Shown: positions 44,301 to 53,044 of the stretch, piece after piece | How the letters are laid out: each line of letters starts with the position of its first letter | Numbering within the stretch: the stretch's first letter is position 1 | Origin: Thereva unica | Lineage: Eukaryota; Arthropoda; Insecta; Diptera; Therevidae | Length of the DNA stretch: 64,000 bases | Assembly (NCBI GenBank): GCA_949987705.1 | Contig: OX465281.1 | Coordinates: 141,408,876 to 141,472,875 of the forward strand | Direction: 5' to 3' | Program-made: the position numbers and the translations under genes | Notes under the pieces: model-generated | Told to the model about the DNA's origin: nothing | Database searches by the model: none | The model's input: the letters and a program-made list of their open reading frames with translations, nothing else

Positions 44301-44977
44301 AAGACTCACCCACCATAAAGTAAATGTGTCTGTGGTCTGAGCACGATGGCTCATCTGAGACCCGCCAGTCACTCACGTAAGTGGCAACTTGTTGAGTAGC
44401 TAGCGTGATGTCTATAACCTCACGTCTCCTACCGTTGTCGAAGGTAGGATCCGTGCCGCGATTTAATATGTCCAGGTTAGTAGTTAAGAGGTAATCAAAA
44501 AGGTATTCGCCCCTTTTGTTCACTCCACTGCTACCCCAGGCATCATGATGGGCGTTCGCATCACATCCTATGATGATCTGCAGACCGCTCCTGTTAGAGT
44601 GACCCACGATATCCTTAAGTTCTTTGGACGGTGGTGGGTCTCTGGAGTCATAGGGGAGGTATGCCGAACATAAGGTAATCATGCTCTTGCTGCCCCCCCC
44701 TGTTAATCTGTATCATCACCACTGCCAGGTCTCTCAACGATTTATCTGTGAGAGGAAAGCAGTTGGTGTTTTTATTGTAAACTACACAGGTTCGAGGGTC
44801 GCCGTCCACATCACTGCATGCAATGCTGTAGCCGGTTGCCCGCAAGCCCTGTATAGCACCGTTATTTACCAATGGCTCCTGTACAAGAGCCACGTCGATA
44901 GCTTGGGTGGCCAGCACCCTGCATAGGACTGCCGAGGCAGCCCTACTGTGTTGCAGGTTGCACTGTACCACCCGCAT
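41350..44977 (-). pseudogene. LINE ORF2: endonuclease, reverse transcriptase, RNase H (one frameshift)
   Basis: Translation most likely begins at ATG 44977 (MRVVQCNLQHS, an endonuclease N-terminus), overlapping the end of ORF1 by about 35 bp. The endonuclease has ALVQEPLV; the shifted frame holds SAYLPYDS and GCDANAHH. The frame changes at a run of eight Gs (plus-strand C-run, 44694-44701); one extra base explains it. Reverse transcriptase (about 43700-42700) has RPISLSSFALKTMEKI, AFLDIEGAFDN, GCPQGGVLSP and the catalytic YADDVV (about 42970). RNase H (about 42175-41820) has WYTDGSKT, FQAEVYAI, FSDSQAAI and WVPGHRGFEGNE. A terminal CCHC-like motif, CRLCLEEDESALHVLCEC, ends the protein. RNase H after reverse transcriptase and the ORF1 type fit the LOA/I group. 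Confidence 0.9.
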
Positions 44978-46086
44978 CCTGAGGCTGTTCCCGCTGCTGT
45001 GAGCCAGCAGGAGTCTCCTTTTTTGAGCCAATCTCCTTGACTCTAATTCGTCCGAAGCCGTAGAATAGGGACATGCCCTGCTCTTTCAGCTGCGTGAGCG
45101 CCCTCTCGTCAATGCTAAGGGCAAGAGTTTGACCGTTCTGGTCCACCTTCCTGCCCATCACTTGCCAAGAGTTCACCTCAATTGGCTGGTTCTGTAATTC
45201 CAGCCTGCAGAGCACCTGCTCCGGTTCCCTAACATCGTTAGGAACCCAGAACGTGATTCGCTTATATTTGGGAAGGTCCTTTTCCTCAATTACTCTGAGG
45301 TTGGCCCCTTCCCACAACTGAAGCCTGGTGACAGCATTTGTCGCCTTTACGACTTTTGTCTACCTCACACAGGATGGCATCGCAGACGGAGGATGATTGC
45401 TCCTCTGTCAATTTGCCCTCGGGATAGTTGTCCAGGACCACTGCCATGGTGATCCCAGCTAGCTTATCCCGATATGAGGGTCCTTGCGACTCCCCCTTTT
45501 TTTTCTTCTTTTGGGGTCCCTGCCCAGCCGGAGAATCCTCAGACCGCTGCCGTTTTGGCAGTGCGTCAGTTGGGTCCAGCATAGGACATAGCCCCCTAGA
45601 AGTTGTAGGAGTTTGTGCTACCAATTTCTCGGGTCCAGAAACTTCTGGCAGTCCAGCGGTCGTCCAGGTCTGCTTCTTGGAGCCCCCCGTCCTGACCGCT
45701 GTCCTGCCTTGGGTTTGTTGGGAAGGAAGTTCCGCATGTGGGACTCGGGTGTGCTCCGTGGAGCTCCCCAATTCCTCTGCAGCCTTCCTTGCCTTGGCCC
45801 TCTTCCTCTTGGCAGCACCGGATTTTTTCTTGCTAGGTTGCACGGTCATACCGACAACCTTGGCCGTTATTTCTTCAACAACATTGTCACCAGCTGCCTG
45901 GGCCAGTGTTGTTGATTGAGAAGCCGAAGCTTCTGTGCTAGACGAGGTACCTCCAAGGAGTTCCCTCTCCAGCTCTGAGCTGATACTTATTGCATCAGAC
46001 TCACAACCTCTTTCTTCGTCTGTTTTTTTAAAGATTTTTTGGTCCATAAAGAGTCCCACGAGTATGGCAGGAAAGGGAAGGTCCAT
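44943..46086 (-). pseudogene. LINE ORF1 with DUF4780-like domain (one frameshift)
   Basis: The first part (46086-45286) starts at ATG 46086 or, perhaps, at ATG 46046. It is Ser/Thr/Gln-rich with basic stretches (KKKSGAAKRKRAKARKAAEE, QKKKKKGE). The second part (to TAA 44943) contains LPKYKRITFWVPNDV and LCRLELQNQPIEVNSWQVMGRKV. Together they resemble the DUF4780 domain of LOA-type ORF1 proteins, thought to bind element RNA. The frames part near 45355, where one extra base in an A-run (GACAAAAGTCG on the minus strand) would explain the shift. No zinc knuckles are visible. Confidence 0.8.
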
Positions 46087-46327
46087 CCTAACAGAGCCTC
46101 CTTATTAGGATAAGGCTATATACAACTGGGTGCGCCCGGTGCCCAGAGGAGATCGTTAGAGACAGTGCACCATTACCCACTGCCACGCAGCCCTCGACAC
46201 GATGACATTTACATCTTGGCTTGGTAGGCTTTTAAGGGTCTGCTCCCTACTACCGTCGTTAGTTGGTTATCCAGGGGGCACCACGAGGAGGTGACGGTTC
46301 GGTTTTGCCCCCCTAAATTATCATCCT

Positions 46328-46990
46328 ACTGTAAACAAAGAGTAAGGCCGTAGCCATGATACGAGCGGCGAGCGGTGAGCGATAGAGTGGCAAATACTAA
46401 AGGGCCTCTCACGTGTCTTATAGTGGCCGAGGTCTTACACAACATGGGGAAGCTGTAATATCGTCAGCTTCTTAGCCACAGAAAATCCACGTGAAAACTC
46501 CAATACATTCAATTTAAGTGAACTCGCTAAAATTTTCATTTGTATATTGAGTCAAGAAAAAAGAGATCGAAGATAGGTGAAGTTTCTCTTTATGATTTGT
46601 GGGGTGGTAGGCGGTGTATATTGAATATAAGCTGATAACTTTATAGCTTCAATTATTTCTGTTAAGATTCTCTAATGATGATCCCTTTAGAGAATATTTT
46701 TATGAATTGTATTTTCGAGTACGGGCTGCCTGAAGTGTTCTTTTTGCTAGGAGAATGTAATGTCGTTCGGCGGTGGTGTAGGGGGTGTATGCGAGGTATT
46801 CGGGGTTTTATTATTAGTATCTTTTTTAGATTTTGAGCAAAATAATGCATTTATATGAATAATTAAACGAGATTAAAGGTAGTTACAGTTTTTCAACGGT
46901 TTCTTGACGCTTTTTATCAACAGAATCTGTAAAAAAAGTCGCAAAACGTCCTCTAGCAGCGAAACTATTTCACAAAAAAAAAAAAAATAT
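46328..46990. other. Gene-free stretch between LINE and Helentron relic
   Basis: Nothing coding was recognised. The segment near 46348-46390 is GC-rich with GCGGCGAGCGGTGAGCG, reminiscent of a DNA-transposon terminus but without a visible partner. The block near 46925-46970 matches 15446-15490 inverted. Confidence 0.4.
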
Positions 46991-47036
46991 TGGCAGTTAT
47001 AGGGACTGCCGATAGAAGTGAAAACTTAGAACTTAG

Positions 47037-47296
47037 ATGTTGAAATTCGATTCTTTTGAAGTAATACAAAATTCTATATTTCTGGAAAGGACTAAATCTT
47101 TTTGATTGCAGTATTTTCATTAGGACATTAACCAACTTATTAAAATATGTAGCACAAGTAACTGCGTCTTCATTAATAAGTGTACTTTTTTCTATAAAAT
47201 TTAATGCTGCTGCATCTTCAACCGATATCTCAGAATTATTTTTTAAATTATGTAATAATTGTAGCAATTTTGACCATCCTATTTCATTAGCACTTA
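47037..47296 (-). pseudogene. Helentron Rep-domain fragment
   Basis: Minus-strand codons read ISANEIGWSKLLQLL, then LINEDAVTCATYFNKLVNVL and YRILYYFKRIEFQH. This is the region just before the HUH nuclease motif of Helitron/Helentron Rep (usual form: DPVTCARYF, then YFYRVEFQ-RG-PH-H). Similarity stops at QH, so the two catalytic histidines are absent. It begins directly after the endonuclease stop, giving the order endonuclease then Rep, opposite to a normal Helentron. Confidence 0.75.
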
Positions 47297-48176
47297 TTGT
47301 AAAAAAGACACAATCGGGTTATGGTAACTAAAGTAAGAAATGAAAATGTTTGATTCAAATTTATCTAAGTATCGCGTAAAAACCGCATCGATCGTCGTTT
47401 TATATTTGGTAGTACTAAGTTTCCGATCATTGGACATATTTAAATTAAGTGTTGCATTTAAAAATTCAATTAATGGTAGATTTTTATCATCTGCAAAGTT
47501 AATATTGAAGTCTCCACTTAAAATCATCGGTACATTATCATATTTTTCGCCGAATCTTTTTTCGAGAATTTCAGAATCTTCTTTTGTATAAATCATCAAA
47601 TTTTCGAATAAAAATTGTTGTATCTGTCTCATAGATTTTCCAGGCGAAATATAAACGGCAACCATTAATATGTATTGCCCATTCTCGGAACTGCAACGAG
47701 CAACGCATATTTCGCCTATATCAGAAACATTAACACCAATGCTTCTAGTGAATTTAGTATGTATACATGTCCATATATGAAGTAATGAAGTGTGACATAT
47801 CTTGAGTATTGTGATAAATAGCTACTCCTGCTGCTGGAACTTCGGGTCTTTTATAACTTACAACAAAGTTGAAATTCGGAACATCAAGTGGTTCTTCGTT
47901 TTTCATACGAGTTTCTGACAAAAGCAGAACATTTGACCTTTTTACGATAGCATCATTTTTTAGATCAGCTGCATGCGCATGCAAACTTTGACAATTGAAT
48001 GAAAATATCGATAATCCTTTCTTGTTGGAGATGCCAAACAAATTTGGAAAACAGATATTTAACACATCAGTCAGCCGAACTGAAGGTGACAGATAATCAC
48101 ATGCCGTGTAAACAACACAGCTTAATGCAGTGTGCATCAATTTAATTATTTGATGCACTCGTGTAAACTCGCTCAT
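47294..48176 (-). pseudogene. Helentron endonuclease domain, second copy
   Basis: The first part (48176-47754) reads SIFSFNCQSLHAHA, VLLLSETRM and AAGVAIYHN. The second (47665-47294) reads VAVYISPGKSM, MILSGDFNINF, TIDAVFTRYLDKFES and SYFSYHNPI. Asn, Glu, Asp and His positions of an endonuclease/exonuclease/phosphatase fold are kept. A frameshift near 47755 separates the parts; codons bridging it (FTRSIGVNVSDIGEICVAR) are still recognisable. Roughly half the residues match the copy at 5.4-6.1 kb. No helicase codons precede it: at ATG 48176 it meets a tandem array. Confidence 0.85.
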
Positions 48177-48525
48177 ACATTATCGTTATTTATATTTTTT
48201 AAGGTGGATTTTCTAATGATAATAGAAGTTGAAGAATTGATTTATTTTCTTATTAAAGAAATATCATAAAAATTCAATTTTTCATACTTTTTCATACATT
48301 ATCGTTATTTATATTTTTTTGGCTAGATTTTCTAATGATAATAGAAGTTGAAGAATTGATTTATTTTCTTATTAAAGAAATATCATAAAAATTCAATTTT
48401 TCAATACTTTTTCATACATTATCGTTATTTATATTTTTTAAGCTGGATTTTCTAATGATAATAGAAGTTGAAGAATTGATTTATTTTCTTATTAAAGAAA
48501 TATCATAAAAAATCAATTTTTGACT
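48174..48525. repeat. Three tandem 119-120-bp repeats abutting the Helentron endonuclease
   Basis: Units start at CATACATTATCG (48174, 48293, 48413) and are nearly identical. The first overlaps the start codon of the endonuclease frame. Confidence 0.95.
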
Positions 48526-48634
48526 AAAGGCTGGATTACAATTTTGTCGCTGTCGCGGTCGTTGTAGCTTGTCGTAGACGCTGACGCTCCAGTTGTTGCT
48601 TTATGTTATCTTTTTCTTGATTTGCAGGAAATTG

Positions 48635-48907
48635 CCCAAAAAGTGTTTTTTTACTTTCTGAATTTTTGACAAAATTATCCCCACCATTGAAGTAATTTTT
48701 TCCCAACAAGTTTTTGTAGGAAAAGTACTGGAACAACTACTACTGCCTTAAGAAGACGGTTTATACGGAGCCCAAAAAGTGTTTTTTTACTTTCTGAATT
48801 TTTGACAAAATTATTCCCACCATTGAAGTAATTTTTTCCCAACAAGTTTTTGCAGGAAAAGTACTGGAACAACTACTACTGCCTTAAGAAGACGGTTTAT
48901 ACGGAGC
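48635..48907. repeat. Two tandem 136-bp repeats
   Basis: CCCAAAAAGTGTTTTTTTAC starts at 48635 and 48771. Both units run through AACAAGTTTTTG and AGAAGACGGTTTATACGGAG with only a couple of differences. Confidence 0.95.
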
Positions 48908-48957
48908 CGAATTCTGTCTTAAGCCGAAACTCAGGTTACGCATAAACAAGGTATATG

Positions 48958-49076
48958 AGTATGAGCTCTTGAATGCAGAAGTGCCGCAGATCTGCAATAT
49001 TCAGCAATTGGAAGTCTGTAGTCTGTAATCTGTATAGTGCAGATCTGCGGCAGTTCTGCATTCAAAAACTCGTACT
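48958..49076. repeat. 119-bp hairpin element with 39-bp arms
   Basis: The left arm (48958-48996) and right arm (49038-49076) are inverted repeats with about four mismatches. They share TTGAATGCAGAA and CTGCCGCAGATCTGCA. The loop is 41 bp and contains CTGTAGTCTGTAATCTGTA. A related GCAGAATGACCGCAGTTCTGC piece occurs near 38951. It is a tiny MITE or a transcribed hairpin. Confidence 0.8.
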
Positions 49077-49583
49077 ATTTTCAGTCGACAAATTTTAAAA
49101 GGTTTATTGCAAAAGTTAATAGATTTTATGGTCGACAATTTGATGAACGTTTTGAATTAAATTTTGGTAAATATTGTAATTTTTATTTTGGTTAATAATT
49201 ATTTTGACCGCAATTAATATATTTTCAATGTAAATATACCTATATTTAAAAAAGTGACTCGAATACTAAAAAAAATTAGGAAAACATTGGATTTGGTTAA
49301 AAAAATTGTACAAAACGAAATGATCGACTAAATTAAGTATACTTGGACACTTTTTCAGAAATTGTTGCAAATTATTATAATTTTAATTCTGCGGTGTTGA
49401 GGAAAAACCAGTTAAGTGGCCTTTCAAAACATTTTGAGAAATTGACGTTTTTGGTTTCAGTTTCTAGTTTATGTTTTTTGAATTTTGTTTGTCGTTGTGT
49501 GTTTACCTTACTGCAACTTCAATTGAACCATAATGTTGGTTGAGTTAAAAAAAATTTCAAAATAACTAATAACAAAAATAATA
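49077..49583. other. Gene-free AT-rich stretch
   Basis: No gene or repeat recognised. Confidence 0.5.
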
Positions 49584-50052
49584 ACTTACTTACTTAGATG
49601 GCGCTACAGTCCTTGTAGGACTCGGGCTTCTCGAAGTCTTCTCTTCCAGTCGTTTCTACGTCTTGCTAGATCTCTCCAATTTGTTATACGAAGTTTACGT
49701 ATATCTTCTAGCAAGTCATCCGTAGCAAGTCCACCTATTTCTTGGTCGTCGTACTCTTCTCCTTCCTGATGGTCTTCCATTAAAATTCTGGCAAGCATTC
49801 TATCATCTGAAGCTCGTACAACGTGTCCGAGCCATCGCCATCTATTCAATTTTATGTACGTAGGTATATTTATTTTGTCATAGATTTCTTGAACCTCGTC
49901 GTTTGTTCAAATGGGCCGTTCGTCCTGGGTGACCCTTACAGGACCAAATATTCTTCTTAAGATCTTCCTTTCGAAGATTTTAAGCTGATTTTCTGTCTGG
50001 TGCGTCAATTTCCAAGCCTCAGATCCGTAGCATAGAACTGGGCGGATTACTA
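49584..50052 (-). pseudogene. 5'-truncated RTE-type LINE, C-terminus only
   Basis: Minus-strand codons from about 50052 read IRPVLCYGSEAWKLTHQTENQLKIFERKILRRIFGP. After one in-frame TGA (49907-49909) they continue in the same frame with LNRWRWLGHVVRASDDRM and ITNWRDLARRRNDWKRRLREARVLQGL. This is the characteristic end of RTE-like LINE proteins. The 3' end is a short (ACTT)n repeat on the plus strand (49584-49595). The rest of the element is missing, as usual for truncated LINE insertions. Confidence 0.85.
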
Positions 50053-50412
50053 CGCGGAAACTCGGAAACGCAGAAGATAAACAAATTTTAACTTTTGAAC
50101 GGATTGACGGAAACGTTACCTCACTTTTTTTGTAAAGTGAGTAAATAAAAATCGCAAAAGTACTCAATTGTCAATAAATTCAAGGGTGCCATGGAAACGA
50201 ACGCTTGTGGCTAATATGAAAATAAATACCGGAACACAAATAGACGGAGAGACAGAAAACGGATAATTGTGGCTAACATACAAATAAATATCTGAACATG
50301 CAAAAACGGGAAAACGTAAAACGGATAGACGGCTTTACGTCCAATTATGACTATGTCATTTACGGCGCGTGCACCGTGATGAATGTTATATTACGAAATC
50401 TGCCTTTAATTC
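50053..50412. other. Gene-free stretch with a ~70-bp degenerate tandem duplication
   Basis: The blocks near 50205-50270 and 50271-50335 share TTGTGGCTAA.AT..AAATAAAT..C.GAACA and AAAACGGATA. Confidence 0.6.
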
Positions 50413-50576
50413 TTAAGGCTCGGGCACACAGAAAGCGGTCTGTCGCGGCGGGCAGCGATCCAGCGGTCATCGCGGCGGTCTGCGATTGGGGCTACACATA
50501 GAACGCGATATTTTTGTGTGAGCGGTCCAGTCTGGTCGCGTTCTTCTAGGGAAATAGTAGTGAATTTTCTTATTTA

Positions 50577-51275
50577 CTAGCTGGAACCCGTTGCGCCTCG
50601 CTGCACCCATCAATGTGGTGAATGGTTACCCTTCAGCTCTTTCCGCAGCATTATCCGTTGTACAATATATACGCTGGCCATTTTCTAGATGTCCAACCAA
50701 ATGAACAACAGCTGCATATCTTTTATGAATGGCGAATGAAAGAAATTGCCATACCGCTAGATTATTGCTAACATTACGTCCCATTTAATATTGTGTTATT
50801 TTGCCGATCGCATTTGCATTAGCAGCACCAAAAACAGCCATGTCGCTCCCCTTCATTATATATTTGAATATGAATTTGATTGATTCGACGGAATTGCAAA
50901 ATTCAACATTTATGAGAGCATTGAACGTCTTGGACAATAATGGCGAATAGAGTACGACCCAACGATTGTCAGCTTCACAATCGTAACCTTCCAAGTCATG
51001 TATCTCTTTGCCATTGACCTTAGTCGGTCGACGAAGATACATTGGGTAACCATTGTTCCCGATTACATTTTCAGAAATCAATGCTCTTGAATACCGCTTT
51101 GAATATTTCTAACATGCATCATGATTCAGTCCCATCCCATTGTGGATTGCAAGTAAAAGTTATGAACAAATCTGACGACCATATTGATATTGGACATATG
51201 CTTTCCGACACACAATGCATCAACGATTTTCCAACGTTCGTTTCGAACTGTATCGATTTTCTTTGCTGAACCTAA
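50577..51275 (-). pseudogene. Helitron Rep/helicase-region relic with 3' end
   Basis: Minus-strand frames read DLFITFTCNPQWD (near 51160), NGYPMYLRRPTKVNGKEI, DNRWVVLYSPLLSKTFNALINVEFCNS, KFIFKYIMKGSDMA and, after 50790, GRNVSNNLAVWQFLSFAIH and VVHLVGHLENGQRIY. This is the stretch after the Rep domain of Helitron proteins, with stops and frame changes. About 60 bp further, ACGGGTTCCAGCTAG followed by T (minus strand, ending at 50577) matches a Helitron 3' end. The 5' end was not found between 51275 and 51970. Confidence 0.8.
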
Positions 51276-51977
51276 CTAAAATTGTTAAAGTAACCGCTCG
51301 GCTGCGCCAACTTTGATATTTTTTGTTCTTTTTCACATATGCCTTTGTCGAAAACTACTAAATAAAGTCCATTTTAACATAAAAATTGGGTCAATAGCAA
51401 GAGAGGGAAGTATTGTACCTTGTTCAACAAAAATTTTTGCTTAAAAACTAACACATGCACAAATGCCTTATAGATAAAGAAACATTCCTCGGCCATAGCC
51501 GTTGATATCCCATCTAAAGATAATAAGTTAATCTTGGTGAAGCAAGACCCATGTACCCCGCGAGTATGATAACAAACCGGTTAACCAAGTGTTAAATATT
51601 GGCCCGTGTACGCCAGCCTAATGAGAATAACATGTAAACGCACTCTACCATTACTACTGTTTCGTTTCGGTTAATGCATTTATAATTTGACACCACTATC
51701 GCTGCTACAATCCTTTTTTAGAACGATTTTACTTTTTTTTATTTCATTTAATAAAACAAACCGATTTCACGTACAAATCATATCAATTAAATGCGAAGAA
51801 AAAAATTCCAATAAGGATATCGACAATTCTTTTTCAAGCGCCATTACAAAAATACCAACAGACATAATCATGAAAACTATATACATAAACCTTGCTATTG
51901 AGGTCTTCTAACATAAACCACACTCAATCAGTCATTTCATACAGCCAATTTTTCAAACATCGATTACATACAAAACA

Positions 51978-52313
51978 ATGATTCATTTTTATATATATAG
52001 ATTTACATATATTGAGTATGACCTCGGACGAAGAACTCCTCCTTCTGTTATTAGCTTTGCAAGGCAAAAGAAGAAAAGACGATGTTGGGTCCATGAAATT
52101 AATAAGAAGAGAGAACAATTAGGGGAATACCACCGCTTATGTATAGAATTGGAGTCACATGAAGATAGATTTTTCAAGTATTTTCGTATGTCTCGAGAAT
52201 GTTTCGAGGAATTGCATGATTTGATAAAATGCAGGATTGAAAAGTGTACTACGAACTGGAGAAAACCAATTGAAACATCCCATGCTTCAGCCTTTTTCAA
52301 AACATTTTTATAA
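51978..52313 (+). pseudogene. PIF/Harbinger transposase N-terminal fragment
   Basis: The plus-strand frame contains RQKKKRRCWVHEINKKREQLGEY, ELESHEDRFFKYFRMSRECFEELHDLI and TTNWRKPIETSHA. This is the helical N-terminal part of Harbinger DDE transposases (WVRPIN..R...G.F, then FFEYFRMS). The catalytic DDE region should follow but is absent; the sequence passes to the right terminus. The frame and orientation agree with the surrounding TIRs. Confidence 0.8.
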
Positions 52314-52591
52314 TTTTCGTGGGAAGTATCAAACAAAAATCTGTATTTGCGGACATTTTCGGATTTTTCCACTCATCTTGTCTGAAAGCGGCAAGGCGGT
52401 CATGCTAAAATTTGTAATTTTGTACAACCGGATCGCTTGTCGTCGCTACAAAGTCCAGCAGGCGGCGACAGACCGCCTGCTGTTTGACCGAGCTGATGCT
52501 AAGTTGTGTAATACAACTAGACCGCCAGACCGCCTCGGTCGTAGATCGCTGCCCGCCGCGACAGACCGCTTTCTGTGTGCCCGAGCCTTTA

Positions 52592-53044
52592 GGGTCGCAA
52601 TCCGATCGCTAAGCGGGGTGAAGTCTGGTGAAGTTCGCGGTCATTGACGGTCAGACGAGTTGAGGCGTGCATTTGAATAGCAAGTGCATTTGAAATGTTA
52701 TGCAGTTTTTATTAATAACAAACAATAATAATTATTGTTCAAATAAAAAAATCTCAAACTATATTTTATCCGTCCGTAAAATTTTTGACTGTAGCTTCTG
52801 ATGTTCAATTATCGTTGGATTATAATGATCCGATCATATTTCTCAGTCAAATAACATTTTCTAATTAAGTGTGGAACTTCACTATTGTTGTCAAATTCGG
52901 GACTTTTTTCATAAATTTTAAACACGTTTAAGAGATTACTTTCTATGTTTATGAATTCACGCCTGTTTAATTACTCTTGTTTCCAGAATCCTAATCCTTT
53001 GTGACAAATTTTTAAATCGGGTTAGACATTTTTTTGGGGTCCCG
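52592..53044. other. Gene-free stretch upstream of the multi-exon gene
   Basis: AT-rich, no recognisable gene; it would include any promoter of the following gene, but I see no motif to mark. Confidence 0.4.

Larger units (their letters stand above)
41271..46317 (-). mobile_element. Full-length LOA-like LINE (non-LTR retrotransposon)
   Basis: The element reads on the minus strand from 46317 to a short poly(A) (T-run, 41270-41278). It is flanked by the 10-bp duplication TTATCATCCT (41261-41270 and 46318-46327). Contents are a 5' untranslated region of about 230 bp, ORF1, ORF2 with endonuclease, reverse transcriptase and RNase H, and a short 3' end. Both ORFs carry single-base frameshifts, but length and target duplication are complete. 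Confidence 0.92.
50416..52588 (+). mobile_element. PIF/Harbinger-type DNA transposon, degenerate
   Basis: Terminal inverted repeats of about 43 bp begin AGGCTCGGGCACACAGAAAG (50416) and are mirrored at the right end (to 52588). The 3-bp duplication TTA flanks both sides (50413-50415, 52589-52591), the hallmark of PIF/Harbinger. Subterminal GACAGACCGC motifs repeat near 52465-52570. Only the transposase N-terminus remains, and a Helitron relic occupies the left half. Confidence 0.85.

Noticed and set aside
41639..45919. Plus-strand ORFs opposite the LOA-like LINE
   Set aside because: Antisense shadows of ORF1 and ORF2 codons.
46348..46390. GC-rich GAGCGGCGAGCGGTGAGCG as a DNA-transposon terminus
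   Set aside because: No inverted partner or target duplication found nearby.
52020..52372. Minus-strand 127-aa ORF opposite the Harbinger fragment
   Set aside because: Antisense of the transposase N-terminus, which has clear family motifs on the plus strand.
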